Source: Usnea hakonensis (taxonomy: Eukaryota > Ascomycota > Lecanoromycetes > Lecanorales > Parmeliaceae). From it: a stretch of 64,000 bases of DNA. Location: NCBI GenBank assembly GCA_013423325.1, contig BLJB01000001.1:372001-436000 (forward strand). Direction: 5' to 3'. The notes below the pieces were generated by a model. That model saw only the letters and a list, made by a program, of their open reading frames with translations. It was not told the origin of the DNA and did no database searches. The translations under genes and the position numbers were made by a program. Every line of letters begins with the position of its first letter. The first letter of the stretch is position 1. Positions 24,087 through 35,420 of the stretch are shown here, piece by piece.

Positions 24087-25532
24087 TCACGGGATACGGA
24101 CAGCTTGACCAACGCTTCCTGTCTCGAAAACTTCCACCAGGCCTGCGCCGAGACATTCTGCCAGCGTCCAGTCAAAAGAAAGCCCATAAAACTGCTTCCA
24201 TTTGCGGGTCCGACTCGGCAGAACACCAGTAAATTCGCCCCTGTATTTCTTTGCTCTGGCAGCGGGGTCGTCAGCAGATACTCCCCCATCCCATTTCTCG
24301 CGTAGGAGGTAGACTGGGATTTCCCGAAATTTAGACTTTATAACAAAAGAGACAAGATGCGAACGGGCAGCATTCAGAAGCTATCGAACATGTTAAAGTT
24401 AGCACTTTCTGCATAGAAAACAAATTGATGACTTGATGAACTTTGGAGTTGTTTTGAAGGCGACAGAGCACTGATAACGAAATCTGTCTTGTAGTGGAGG
24501 AAAAATTGTTGGACTGGCATAGAAATACACAGAAAATATCGCACCTTTAGATGAATGCCGGTACCTGGCAGAGAAATTCTCAATTCTACTTCCCCGCTAA
24601 ATTTCTCCAATGATTCCTGGCTAGAGATATTCTCCAATTGCGAGCTGCTACGCCGAATACCAGCCCTCCCGCCGGCACCATTAATGGCACCTTCTCCACC
24701 AACAGCAGCCATAGAGCCAGACGCTGCTTTTGAAATACTTGAGATGGAGTTCGAGGCGCCAGGAGACCTCGTATAAGGGTTGCTGAAGCTCCCTACTGAA
24801 TTCAATCCCTGAATAGAAGATGTCAAGAAGCCGGCACCCATGAGAGCTGTGGTCTCTGCAGCTGAGAAAAGGCTAGGTGATATACTGAGAGCCATTGGCT
24901 TGTCTCGGAGACAGAGCAAGAACTTATCTACCATTTTGGATTACTGGCTGCGGTTTCTGGCAGAAGCGGTTAAACGTACCGGCCAATTCTTGACTAAGCT
25001 CCTTGGCTTGCTTTACAAGACTTTCAACGTCTTTGGAGAGTATCAGGCTCTCGCCTATACTGGACCCACCTGTACCTCGTCCGGGAGTCACCAATCTCCT
25101 GATAGTGCCCGCTCTTGTCAATTCTGCAATCTCTCGCTCAGTCTTGGTGGCTGGCCCTAGAGCATGGAGATGCGGAACAGTGACATTCAGAGGTAAGGAT
25201 TTCCTGAAATTGAGAATTTCTGCAATCCTTGTACTGTTGAAGCCCCCATTCTCTGGCACTGCATCAAACATATGCGAACGCACGTACTGTATTGTCTGAG
25301 CCACATCTCGTAAGGAGAGGTCAGACGCCAATGAATTGACGATTCCAATATCCTCAAGCCGGTCCCCAAAGAAGTCTTCATCGTTATCAACGATTTCGAC
25401 TGTAGACTTGGAGCGCTGAACGGGTTTTCTATGACTGAAGTCTGTGAAAGGCGTGGATGCAGAGCGCCTGGATAGCTGCCGCGGTCTTTTTGATATACGG
25501 GGAGAATAGGCGGCTGAAAAGTTGAGAGGCAT
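24087..25532 (-). CDS. STK19: STK19-like winged-helix protein (PF10494 family)
   Basis: Three exons: 25532-24980, 24927-24545 and 24380-24087, with introns of 52 and 164 nt; product 409 aa. Exon 3 has no Met and is easily missed. It encodes LLNAARSHLVSF, VYLLREKWDGG, KYRGEFTGVLPSRTRKWKQFYGL and a C-terminal ECLGAGLVEVFETGSVG, the conserved end of the STK19 family. Exon 1 holds SLRDVAQTIQYVRSHMFD and the LILSKDVESLVKQAKELSQE helix; exon 2 continues LADKFLLCLRDKPMAL. The family was once named a kinase but has no kinase motifs here. In animals the protein is a winged-helix DNA-binding factor in transcription-coupled repair (established knowledge); a repair role in this fungus is inference. Confidence 0.9.
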
Positions 25533-25946
25533 GACAGCTGACTTGAAAAGATGAAATGTTTAGAGAAGCCTAAGAAGCAAACATAAGTGTCTGAGGTAAT
25601 GCAAACGCTGATTAATATCACACATTCATGTCGTTCCTAGAGTACAGGCGCGCTCATGCATGCCACGAGCTCTACATGGTGGGTACTCGTACATACTTTT
25701 TTGGCTGTGCGGCCCGCTGCCAAGGCAAGTACCTAGAACATAAGGTACCTAGTAGGGCCAAGAAATCTCCGAGGCTTTCGCGCCTGTCCAGTGTCCACCA
25801 TCCCTCAATTTCAGCTTCAATCTTCGTCGCTCATGTCTTACAACCTGGAGAGCTTGGAACTGGCCTCTTACATTGCCACTGAAAATTGAAAATCTGAAAT
25901 CTGACAACCTCTTTATTTGCGATCCTGTCTGTAACAAGAGACCGCA
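25533..25946. promoter_or_regulatory. Divergent promoter region (STK19-like / DGAT2)
   Basis: 414 bp between divergent starts. It contains an exact recurrent decamer at 25683-25692, and repeated AAGTACCTAG/AAGGTACCTAG words at 25728-25755. No other feature is seen. Confidence 0.5.
25683..25692. repeat. Recurrent intergenic decamer GTACTCGTAC
   Basis: Exact copy (reverse orientation), between the divergent STK19-like and DGAT2 genes. Confidence 0.6.
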
Positions 25947-27660
25947 ATGGCAACAGCTGACCGGGAGCCATCAATGACCACAGTACAGAAGCAGCAGCGG
26001 CTGTCGCCCAAATCACACATCGATGCAACCGAGCAGGATTCGTTCAATCTTGCAAACAACGCGAGATCTGCTCCGGAACTCTACTCTGGACAGGGTGAGG
26101 ATGCGGCTCCACGAAGTCCCAGGCGGAGTCCTCACAAGAAGTCTGGGTCATTGAGGACGAACGGCCTCTCAAAGGAGAATAAAGGCGGCCAAGTAGTGAT
26201 TGAAAGATATGAAGACAAGGATGGCGAACATCTGGTCAGTATCAGACAGGCCTGGGACCGCGGAAAGGGGAAGCCGACGACGACAAGGCGCAACAGCGAG
26301 CTTGTTAGTGGACGGAGAGCTGGAGCACGTTGGGAGCAGAGCCAGTATGCCGACCTTCAATGATGGCGGCCTAACTGATGATATTTGCAGTATCCGCTTC
26401 GCTCCCCTCTCAGTACCCCTCAAAAGACGACTACAAACCCTCGTCGTCCTCGCGCACACTCTCAGTATTGCCTTCCTACTCAGCACCTTCTTCCTCCTTT
26501 GCGCTATCCCCCTTTTCTGGCCTATCCTCGTCCCCTATCTCGTATATATTCTATTTTCCAGCGCTGGATACTCTGGTACTCTCTCCCACCGCTCCGATTT
26601 CATTCGCTCTCTTCCGATCTGGTCGCTTTTCGCCTCCTACTTCCCTGCTCGCCTCCACCGCTCCGCCGTACTCGCCCCAACACGCAAATACATATTTGGC
26701 TACCACCCGCACGGCATCATCTCTCACGGGGCCTTTGCGGCCTTCGCCACCGAGGCCCTCGGATTCTCCCAGCTTTTTCCGGGAATCACAAATACACTTC
26801 TCACCCTGGACTCTAACTTCCGAGTTCCCCTGTACGTATTTGGAGTCCATACTTCTCTATAGAGGTAGAGCCTGGGCATTGGCAGAATTCCATTTCGAGA
26901 CATCTTTTGAGGCTCGTTGTATCCTCTCGAGTCAGCACGACTGACTTTTAATCATGTTCCAGATACCGTGAATACGCGCTAACGATGGGACTCGCCTCCG
27001 TATCCCGAGAATCATGTGAGAATCTACTTTCCCGCGGCGGTGCAAACGGAGAGGGAATGGGGAGAGCTATCACGATAGTCGTTGGTGGTGCTCGGGAATC
27101 CTTGGACGCACAACCTCATTCCCTTCGTCTTGTGCTCAAGCGCCGCAAAGGGTTTGTCAAGCTTGCCATTCGTACAGGCGCAGACTTAGTGCCGGTCCTC
27201 GCATTTGGAGGTATGTATCTTACGAGTCCAGATCCTTTCTCTCCGAAGTGGAATATTGGTTTTGCGAAACGTGTCGTTGCTGCAGGATGCTACCTAGGTT
27301 AATTGGTCAATGCTGACATCGAAAATTCGCCTAGAAAACGAGTTGTATGATCAGGTGCAGCCGGAGCAGCATCCAATCATCCACAAAACGCAACTTGTCA
27401 TAAAGAAAATATTAGGGTTCACTGTTCCTCTCTTCCATGCAAGAGGTGTGTTCAACTACGACGTAGGCATGATGCCCTACAAAAGGCCGCTCAATGTAGT
27501 TGTGGGCAGGCCTATCAAGGTGCAGCAGGCAAGTAAGCCAGAGGAGACGTATGTGGACGAGCTACATAACGTGTACGTCAAGGAATTGGAAAGGATATGG
27601 GAGGAGTGGAAAGATGAATTTGCCAAGGAGAGAACGGGTGAGCTGCAAATCGTCGAGTGA
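25947..27660 (+). CDS. dga1: Diacylglycerol O-acyltransferase, DGAT2 family
   Basis: Final step of triacylglycerol synthesis at the ER/lipid droplet. Exons are 25947-26344, 26391-26831, 26963-27210 and 27335-27660; product 470 aa. The first intron is only 46 nt (GTATGC...GGCCTAACTGATGATATTTGCAG) with a good branch site. Residues 1-130 are Ser/Pro/Lys-rich and disordered. IRFAPLSVPLKRRLQT then starts the family core, followed by a two-helix membrane hairpin (LVVLAHTLSIAFLL and the next hydrophobic stretch), the catalytic YHPHG near residue 237, VPLYREY, VVGGARESL with the RG..F segment, FGENELYDQ and the late FHARGVF. All splice phases agree. The N-terminal intron placement is the least certain part. 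Confidence 0.92.
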
Positions 27661-27891
27661 TGAAGCCTGTACATAATCGCAAAAGAAGGTCCAGAGGAGT
27701 CCAAACATCTCCCCGTTCCGCCCTCTTTTGTACCTACTCAAACTCCCAAAAAGCCCTGCCTTCCTTCGTTAGGTCAATCCATATCGTACAGGCTGATGTA
27801 GCTCTTCGCCAAGACAACTCCCGCTAGTGATTCAGAAATTACAATGCCGACGACGCTGGGCAGGCCTCCACTAGGCTCCACCCTCACCTAT

Positions 27892-29364
27892 TCACTCATC
27901 CCGGCTCGGGATAAAAGGGGGATTCTTGCGGAAAAACGGCCTCTGCTTCTTGACCCAGCCAATGAATAGCCCAACATCCTTGACAACAGCCGAAGGAACA
28001 CCCAGCTTTTGCGCCCACATTGGTAGCCAGCCTTTGGCATCGCTAGCTGTAGCCATGATCCACTCAATATTCTGGTCCGGCAGCATATGGCAGCGCTCAA
28101 TGCTTGTATAGACTCTGAAGGTAGCTTAGCATTGAGGCTGTGTGTAGAATTGTTGCTTTAGCTTTCATACCCGAGAACTGGCTTCTTCCGCTTCAGTGCA
28201 CTGTCACCTTCGCGCAGATTCCTTCCATTGCTGTACATGGCCGTTTCTAGACCTGAAATATCCACTGGGATCTGTACTATAATAAAAGAGTGCTTTCCTT
28301 TTTTTGCGGTGACGACGAGGACCGGAAATACCCGGTTGGAAAGCATAGCTGGTAGTTCATGACACATTTCGTGAACTGCGAAGAGGACAGTCAGCTAACG
28401 CCTCTAGGACTGCCGCTATGAATCACGACTGAAGTGTCCTGATCGCCAACATAACCAATATAAAGCGGAAAGAACGGTCCAATAACAACGTGCTTACTGC
28501 TCATGCCTAGCTCCCAATAACTATCAATAGCTGCCCCATTTGCGATAGCTAAGCCTATCTGCTCAGACCAATCCAGCACTTTATACGAGTCGAAGACATC
28601 TGGCGTGTACTGCCTAATATACTTCCGCAATCAGCAACCAATCTACATGGACGAGAAGTCGAATTACAAGACATGAGTCTCGAGTGTGACGATGGGGTTA
28701 CTGAGGCGAGTCTGGAGAAGAGGGGTCTGAGAGTCTCACTGCTCATTCTTTGAATGGTCATTCCGTAAGCCATGGTCGAACTCGTCGAGGTCTGCCGTTC
28801 CTTCATCGCTGTGATTGGCATGGCGACTCCTTCTGGCAAACCATGCCTCGGCGGGTCTTTTCCCATTCGACCAATTTCGCTGGATGCCTACGTAAACTTC
28901 AGCGTTAACATGAGGGTTCTCCAAGTAAAAAGCCAATTGATCCTGAAATCTAAAATAAGTGTTCGCTCCTGATACACTGTCTAGCGACGCCAAGCGGGGC
29001 AGGTCCTCCTTCGGAGTCACCTACTAGAATTAATCCAGGGAATAGCTTGAATCTCTCCGGCCGAAATGTTTCGACTCAGCAGTCTAACCTTGGCTGTGGC
29101 TGGAGGAGACTTCTTCAGAGGGCCCTCTATGAAGGTGGCGGGAAGAGTATCGTCCACAAAAATGGAAGCCTGGTCAAGGACTTCCTCCATGAATGATATG
29201 AGATCGGGGCGCTCGCTCGAGTCATCTCTACCAGGTCGTGTTGGACTACTGGCAGACTTGGGGGGTACTGAGGGAGTGCCAATCGGAGACTCGAGTGACG
29301 GGTGGGCCGGTAGCTCGTTGATATGCATTGGAAGAAGACGCACGAGATTACCTAATGGCGCCAT
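27892..29364 (-). CDS. DUF3074 (START-like fold) domain protein
   Basis: Five exons: 29364-29025, 28887-28740, 28613-28498, 28375-28171 and 28114-27892; product 343 aa. Splicing joins IPWINSS to IQRNWSNGKRPAEAWFARRSRH, then DHSKNEQQYTPDVFDSYKVLDW, then ELGMSIHEMCHELPAMLSNRVFPVLVV, then KPVLGVYTSIER. All phases fit, and the result reads as one continuous DUF3074 protein. DUF3074 is related to START lipid-binding domains, so lipid transfer is a reasonable but untested idea. No signal peptide or TM segment is seen. The gene is convergent with the DGAT2 gene, with 231 bp between stops, so overlapping 3' UTRs are likely. Introns of 122-137 nt are longer than average for this window. Confidence 0.87.
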
Positions 29365-30456
29365 TGTTGGAGTGAAGGACGCTGTCGTTACGGGATGTTC
29401 GAGAGCAAGGCAAAGGCAAAGAGAGGTAGAAAGCTAGTATCGGGCAACAATAATTGACAGGCAAAGACAGAGGATGGGAATGCTGAATATATCAATACAC
29501 TGACGCACTGAGACACTAAGACACTGAGACACTGAGACACTGATACACTGATACACGATTAGAAGATATGATTAATAATTGGGCTTTGAGCTTTGAGCGA
29601 GTGTCAGCAATGTTTTGGGATGTCGGATGGAGCAAGGTAAAGTTACTTAGAAAGTAAAGTAGAGTAAGGTAAATAAATGTCCAGACTTTCTTTCTTGGGA
29701 AGCGGCGGCCCGGACCTCGTCACCAAAATAAATTTCAATCTGTACTTGACCTTACCTTAGGAAGCTAGAGTCAGAAAAGAACTTACTCAATTACCTTACC
29801 TTACTCTGCAAATTAGTCGACACACCACACCCTCAATCATCTTCGATCAGACGCGCAATTCACGAAACTTATTGAATCAAGACTCTTCTATTGAACTTGA
29901 TTCTCCTTGTCTACGCGGGTTCTGATTCTAGGATGGGTAAGTAGCCATTTCTGGCAAACGAACGCGCGCTGGAAGGTACATCTTCAGACTTCAATCGAAA
30001 GCGCTGCCTTGCCGGTCAAGCTGACTTGACTTTGCCAACTCAAAGATAGCTAAAGTTCTTGCTAGGGGAAAGGCGAAGAAAATCTGCAGCGGAGTTCATA
30101 GAATTACTTATTGCTTGGATTTCTGAGCCTGGGCGCTTAAACGTCAGGTAGCTTCGTAGGAGACCCTGTCTGATTGGATAGAGCGGCGGCTACAGCAATG
30201 CAGAACCAAGACACTATTTCTGTGCCTCTGTACTTTGTACATAAGTAAATACCAATTACGATTGTGACGACAGTGACGAATGAAGGAATGATATCAACTG
30301 CCCCTGCGACCTGTCGTATCTTTGGAAAGTAGCCTGTGCGCAGCAGCAACCTCTAGACTGGCCTGCTCGACATCAGCTGTTCGACAAGGGAGAAGGCTAT
30401 TTATATACCCAACTCTAAAGCCAGCCGCTTCTGCCACCTCGCTCAGGCACTAGAGT
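29365..30456. promoter_or_regulatory. Divergent promoter/5' leader region (DUF3074 / WW-PhoD)
   Basis: 1.09 kb. It holds an 8-bp tandem repeat (29499-29554), clustered ACCTTACCTTA words (29750-29815), and a donor-like GGATGG/GTAAGT near 29934-29943 that could start a 5'-UTR intron of the downstream gene, ending at an AG just before 30457. The UTR intron is inferred only. Confidence 0.45.
29499..29554. repeat. Seven-copy 8-bp tandem repeat (ACTGAGAC)
   Basis: Seven consecutive octamers, three exact ACTGAGAC and four with one or two changes (ACTGACGC, ACTAAGAC, ACTGATAC twice). A small minisatellite 135 bp upstream of the DUF3074 start. Confidence 0.85.
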
Positions 30457-33400
30457 ATGAACTCCAGCGGCGTGCGTCATGGCAAGCCCAACGATGAAAT
30501 GTTCCTTCAAAGGCCTTCCGCCGAAGACTCACCCACTATCGAACCGTTGAGGATATACAAACGCGACTCACGCTCCCCGGAACCCGACAACCAACATCCA
30601 CTTTATCCACCCTCGGCTGCCTTCGCTCTACCTCCTGGCGCATCTAGTTCACCAGCTCCACTACCCTATCCAGACGATCGCCAACGCTTCCAACCACGAC
30701 CCGCCAACATTCGGAAAACAACAGATGAGCAGGGTAGAGTCTCGCCTGCCCATCTTTCTGCTTCGCCTCCTGGCCTTGGCTTTACCGATTCTGCAAGACC
30801 AGGTGTATCTGAATACCCCTCTGCCCTACGCCCTCGAGGAGATGCCCAATCAAGCTCCAGGTTGGCTGAACGAAGGGCAAACATACCGAAGCCACTGCCG
30901 GACTCGCCAGGGCCAGAAGCCCCAGACAAAGAAGGACTCTTCCAGAGATTGCCGCAGAGAGATAGAGTCTCGTCTGCAGAAGACACTCGAAAACCTTCTC
31001 GAGCTGAAGTCACTCCGTACCCGGACTATTATCAGCAGTACTGGCCACCTCCAGGAGGATCTACTTCTGGTGACTCAGCGCCATCTGGAAGCTTGAATGT
31101 TCCAAATCCCGCCGGTGTGAACAGACTTAGTTCGACTGCCTCTACCTCGACTACAAAAGCCCAGCGGGGCTCCCCACCTCCTCCCGAAACCCCTATCATA
31201 CCACCGGGGGATCCGCTCGGAGGGGGCATAGAAGCGCGCTACGCTGCGGCAGGCATCGCAGGTACATCCACTTTGACAAGTTTGCAGGCCCAGAATGCAG
31301 CTGCAGCACACAGAGCAGCCCAATACTCCCAGCCCGCAAGGTTACAAGAGCCGGCACAGCCAGATCCGACCAGAAGACCATGGACACCCACAGAGCAGCC
31401 TGGAAGTCAGCCCCATGGGCCTCCGACAGTTTACCAAGGCCCCGGTCAGGCCTCTGCCTCACCTCCCATACAATCGCCGATTCCTCAAGGGCAAGTCACT
31501 TCTACCTCATCACAGGCGGGAAGGACTCCCGCCTCGAATGCTCTTGAACAAGATTTTCAGAGAATACATGTCACATCTTCTCCTCCACCCGCTTACTCGC
31601 CAGCTGGATCATCTGCTACTGGGACACAAGGCTACCCCAACGAAAAAAGTTCTCAAGCTGTAGGAGCTGCCACCGCTGGCGCAACCGTTGGAGCCGCCGC
31701 TGCATCGGTTAGCGTTCCAGCAGACTCCGGCAACCAAGGCCACCCGGCATTCGCGAACGATTCTCCCGGACCTCGAACGGCAACAGCGCAGCAGCCGCTA
31801 CAGCCAACTACTCAAGCCTCTACGCAATTGCCGATAAAGTCATCCCATGCGCCTGCTGGTCCTGGCCCTGCTTCGCCTCCGCCTCTTCCAGAGGGCTGGA
31901 TCCATCATCTCGATCCCAGCTCAGGCCAGTATTACTATATTCATCTACCAACCCAGTCTACACAGTGGGAGTTTCCCAAGGGGCCAATGCCTCTCAATTT
32001 AAACGAGCCCCTATCACCAACAGGTAGCGTTAATTTTGGAAATGCGCTTGCATCTCCAGGCCTTAGTGCGTTCAGTGGTAAGCCTCTGGCATCTCCAGGA
32101 TTCCAGCCATCCACACCCGGTTATCAAGACAGCATTATGAGTATGCAGTCCTCCACTCCTACCGTAGCAGGCTTTTCTGGGCCTCCGCCAAGTGCAGGGG
32201 TGGATATGTATAGGATTGCGCCTACCAATGGAGTATACTTCGGACCTTACCTAAGGTATACCAACATGGACTTGGACAGGGGCATTTGGCTGGGTTCGAT
32301 ATTGCTTGTTACTGACGCTCCGCAACCTCCAACTATACACATTCACCAAAGTGTAGATCTTTCACCAAATCCCCGCCAACTGAAGGCCAGCCAAATCTCC
32401 GTTCATCAGCGCTGGACTTTCTATCGCTATGATGTCGATCTACAGATGGAGGAACATACGAGCGCCAAATGGACCTACGCCATCACTTCTCATCTAGGCT
32501 GTACAAGATATGAATTCCTAGTTGCTGGCCGCAATGAGACGAACTGGCGATTTATTGCAACTTCTGGAAACGACTTCTCGCTCAATGTCAATGCCAACGA
32601 GCGTGCTCGTGTGGGTGGGATAGGTCACATGTGGAAGGATATAATGCAAAAACATGTCGAATGCGGTGGTTTTCATACGCAGCTTGGTTTGGGTGATCAG
32701 ATATATGCTGATAGAATATGGAAAGAGATTCCCCTATTGAAGCAGTGGCTAGCGATGAGTGGCAAGGAGAATAGGAAGAACGCTCAGTGGACTGCCAAGC
32801 ACGAAGAGGACGTTTCTCATGCGTATTTCCATTATTATACCAGCCATTTCGACCAGCCATACCTTCGGGAAGCTTTTGCGCAAATACCACACATCTTGCA
32901 AATTGATGATCATGACATGTAAGTTCTCAAGTTCCCTGGCAGCGAGATTGATAGTAAGACTAAATCTGTTCCAGTTTCGATGGTTTCGGATCATACCCTG
33001 AATACATGCAATTTTCGAACATGTTCAAGAATATTGGCCGGGTCGGGATAGAAATGTATTTGCTCTTCCAGCACCATACTACTCTCGAGATTCTTCGAAA
33101 CGTTAGTACTGACACGGATATCTTCACCATTACTGGCACTGGTTGGCATTTCGTGAAGTATCTTGGTCCGGCAGTCGTCGTTGTGGGCCCTGACTGTAGA
33201 TCCGAGAGGAATCCGCATCAGGTAATGGCTGGTCCCACTTACCAAGGCCTCTTCCCGAAAGTCGCAATGCTACCGCCTAGTGTGCAGCACTGTATTTGGA
33301 TGATCTCGATGCCCGTCGTATATCCAAGACTCGAAGCAGCGGAGCAGATTGCTCATACTGTCGCGACGGGTAAGAAAGCGGTAACCGGTGCCTACAACCT

Positions 33401-34191
33401 CCTGGGTAAAGTGACGAGCTCGGCAGCTGGGGTTGTGGGTGCTAAAGGCGTTGTCGGCTCCGGTTTCGACTCGGTGAAAAAGGCCGTCGGCAAGTCTGGT
33501 CTTATGGGCGGGATATTGAGTCCTTTCGGCGACATTGACATGCTCGATGAACTACGGGATCAATGGACGCATGAATCCAAAGTAAGTCCTCATCACTAGC
33601 CAGTTGTTGATTTTGTCTCATGCTGACCTTGGTCAGGATCTTGAACGCACCTACCTCATTCGTACACTTCAGAGTATATCCCACCAAAAGTCGATCCGGA
33701 TGACATTTTTATCCGGTGCCGTCGACTGCTGCGGCGCTGGCATTGTGCACGATCCAGCAAAACCATCTGACCACAAGACCATGTATCAGCTGATATCTGC
33801 CTCTGTTGTCAACACCCCCCCGCCATCATATGTCCTCAAGCTTCTCCACGCCTCCCAGAAACCGCTATATATCCCGCAGAACGGACATCGCTCGAATAAT
33901 GCGCCGAGCGACACTAAAGAGGACATGATGGAAATCTTTGCTGCCGAGCCGGACGGCAGACAGCGAGACATGAGGAAGCTGATGGGCAGGAGAAATTATG
34001 TCGCAATCGTGGCTTACGATCCGGAGGTTGTGACGGGGACGTTCGGACAAACGAACATGCATGGCACAGCGACTGGGAAGCTGAGTTTGGCTGTGGATTT
34101 CATGGTGCAGACCGAGGCAGGGGCAATAGGTGGGCCGGGGGTGAGTAAATATGGCCCTGTTATTGTGCCTAATTTAGAATATGGCAGATGA
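30457..34191 (+). CDS. WW-domain plus PhoD-like metallophosphatase, large disordered N-terminus
   Basis: Exons are 30457-32918, 32975-33581 and 33637-34191 (introns 56 and 55 nt); product 1207 aa. Residues 1-470 are Pro/Ser/Gln/Ala-rich and disordered. A single WW domain lies at about 474-508 (LPEGWIHHLDP, YYYIH, TQWEFPKGP: both Trp present). The PhoD-like domain starts about residue 580 (NGVYFGPYLRYTNMD) and carries metal-site motifs QLGLGDQIYADRIW, the IDDHDIFDGFGSYPEY spanning exons 1/2, and later FLSGAVDCCGAG with a His-rich end. A glycine/valine-rich insert (about 960-1000) interrupts the domain. WW domains bind Pro-rich peptides, so recruitment to a Pro-rich partner, or to its own tail, is plausible. 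Substrate and location are unknown; no signal peptide is visible, so it is probably cytosolic. Confidence 0.9.
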
Positions 34192-34402
34192 GGGCGAATG
34201 CTCAGCGAGCGAATGTGGTTGAGTTTAGCGTGGCGTGTGTATCTTTTGAGACTCAGACTCTCGACTGGCAGGTATGCACATTATGGAGCTCACGGTAAGT
34301 TGAGCAATACATATGGAGACGGGGTGTACATAGCAGAAGCCATTGGTGACGAGAGCATTTGCCTGCCTTTCAAGGATAGTCCTGCCTTGTTCCCAAAACC
34401 CA

Positions 34403-35140
34403 CTACTTCCTATTTGTTTTCCTCTCCTCCAACAATCTTTTGCGCCTGACCTGCACTTTCCTCCTCTCTCCGCCGTCAACTTTGACCCCTCTCCTGACCT
34501 CCCACATGCCTTCCTGAACTTTGATGGTAGCCACACTCCCACTCGTTCCCTTCACAGGCTGCACATATGGTCCCACGATCGTCCGCGCGCCAACCACTTT
34601 CATACCATCCACTGGTTTCAAATGCTGTAACGATGGGCTTTTCTCTACGACCTCTGGCGGCTCGTTCACAATCATCCTCTTCGTCCGCGGTAGACCAATC
34701 GCCGGGCTCGTGCTCCTGGATTCTGACGGCCCAGCTTTGGCCAAAGGAACCTCCACAATCCGGAGTTCTGCGCCCCCATCCTTGACGTTCTGGAGATCCC
34801 CACCCACGCCGAATATTCCTTTTCTGAACCTGTCCCTCCACCAGAGCAGGTACCGTCGCGTCCGAGCCGGCTCGACGCCCAATTCGCGGAGTTGGATGGA
34901 GGAGAGGGAGAAGAGGGATTGCCAGGTCGATATTTTCCTGGAATGCTGTGAGAGGTTGCGGCCGATGAGTTTGAGGAAGGTGGAGGCGTCTGGGACAAAG
35001 GGCGTGGGTTGGGGGATTTGGGGGTGAGAGGTGGAGGCTCGAGCGTGGAGATGGCGGCGGCACGGCGTAGATAAGGATTTTTGGAGCAGGGACTGACGGA
35101 TCGATGATAGTAGAGGTGAAGGCAGGCTTCTCACCATCAT
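34403..35140 (-). CDS. fyv4: Mitochondrial small ribosomal subunit protein mS41 (IGR motif)
   Basis: Single-exon gene of 245 aa. The N-terminus is Arg/Ser/Leu-rich without acidic residues for about 40 positions, as expected for a mitochondrial presequence. Residues about 53-110 form the IGR domain: FLKLIGRNLSQHSRKI, then LRELGVEPARTRRYLLWWRDRFRKG. The C-terminal third is basic (RRGVKVDGGERRKVQVRRKR), fitting rRNA contact. In yeast this family is Fyv4/mS41 of the mitoribosome. It is convergent with the PhoD gene (211 bp between stops) and divergent from KIN28 (280 bp). Confidence 0.9.
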   Translation of the reverse strand: MMVRSLPSPLLSSIRQSLLQKSLSTPCRRHLHARASTSHPQIPQPTPFVPDASTFLKLIGRNLSQHSRKISTWQSLFSLSSIQLRELGVEPARTRRYLLWWRDRFRKGIFGVGGDLQNVKDGGAELRIVEVPLAKAGPSESRSTSPAIGLPRTKRMIVNEPPEVVEKSPSLQHLKPVDGMKVVGARTIVGPYVQPVKGTSGSVATIKVQEGMWEVRRGVKVDGGERRKVQVRRKRLLEERKTNRK

Positions 35141-35420
35141 GTTCGCGAGACTGGAGTATTGAGATCGAAGATGTTTTGGGTATAATGAGCCCCTCGAGCG
35201 GAAGGATACTTTATTTCTACGACTTGCCGCTAGCGCGAAATCGGATATTCATCAAAGTGATCCTCGGATATTGAATTGTAGACTCTACCAAAGATGAGTT
35301 GACATCTGTCTAGATCTGTGGAAGGAAAAGATTGCACACATAGAGATTGTCTCTTTAGTCAATTGTTGTTATGGAGAAGCTTTGAGGAATTGATACAGAA
35401 GCCTGCTTCTGAAAGCCGGC

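Noticed and set aside
34476..35063. Alternative 195-codon frame within the mS41 gene
   Set aside because: The frame at 34403-35140 carries the IGR motif and presequence. The alternative is Pro/Arg-rich without homology.
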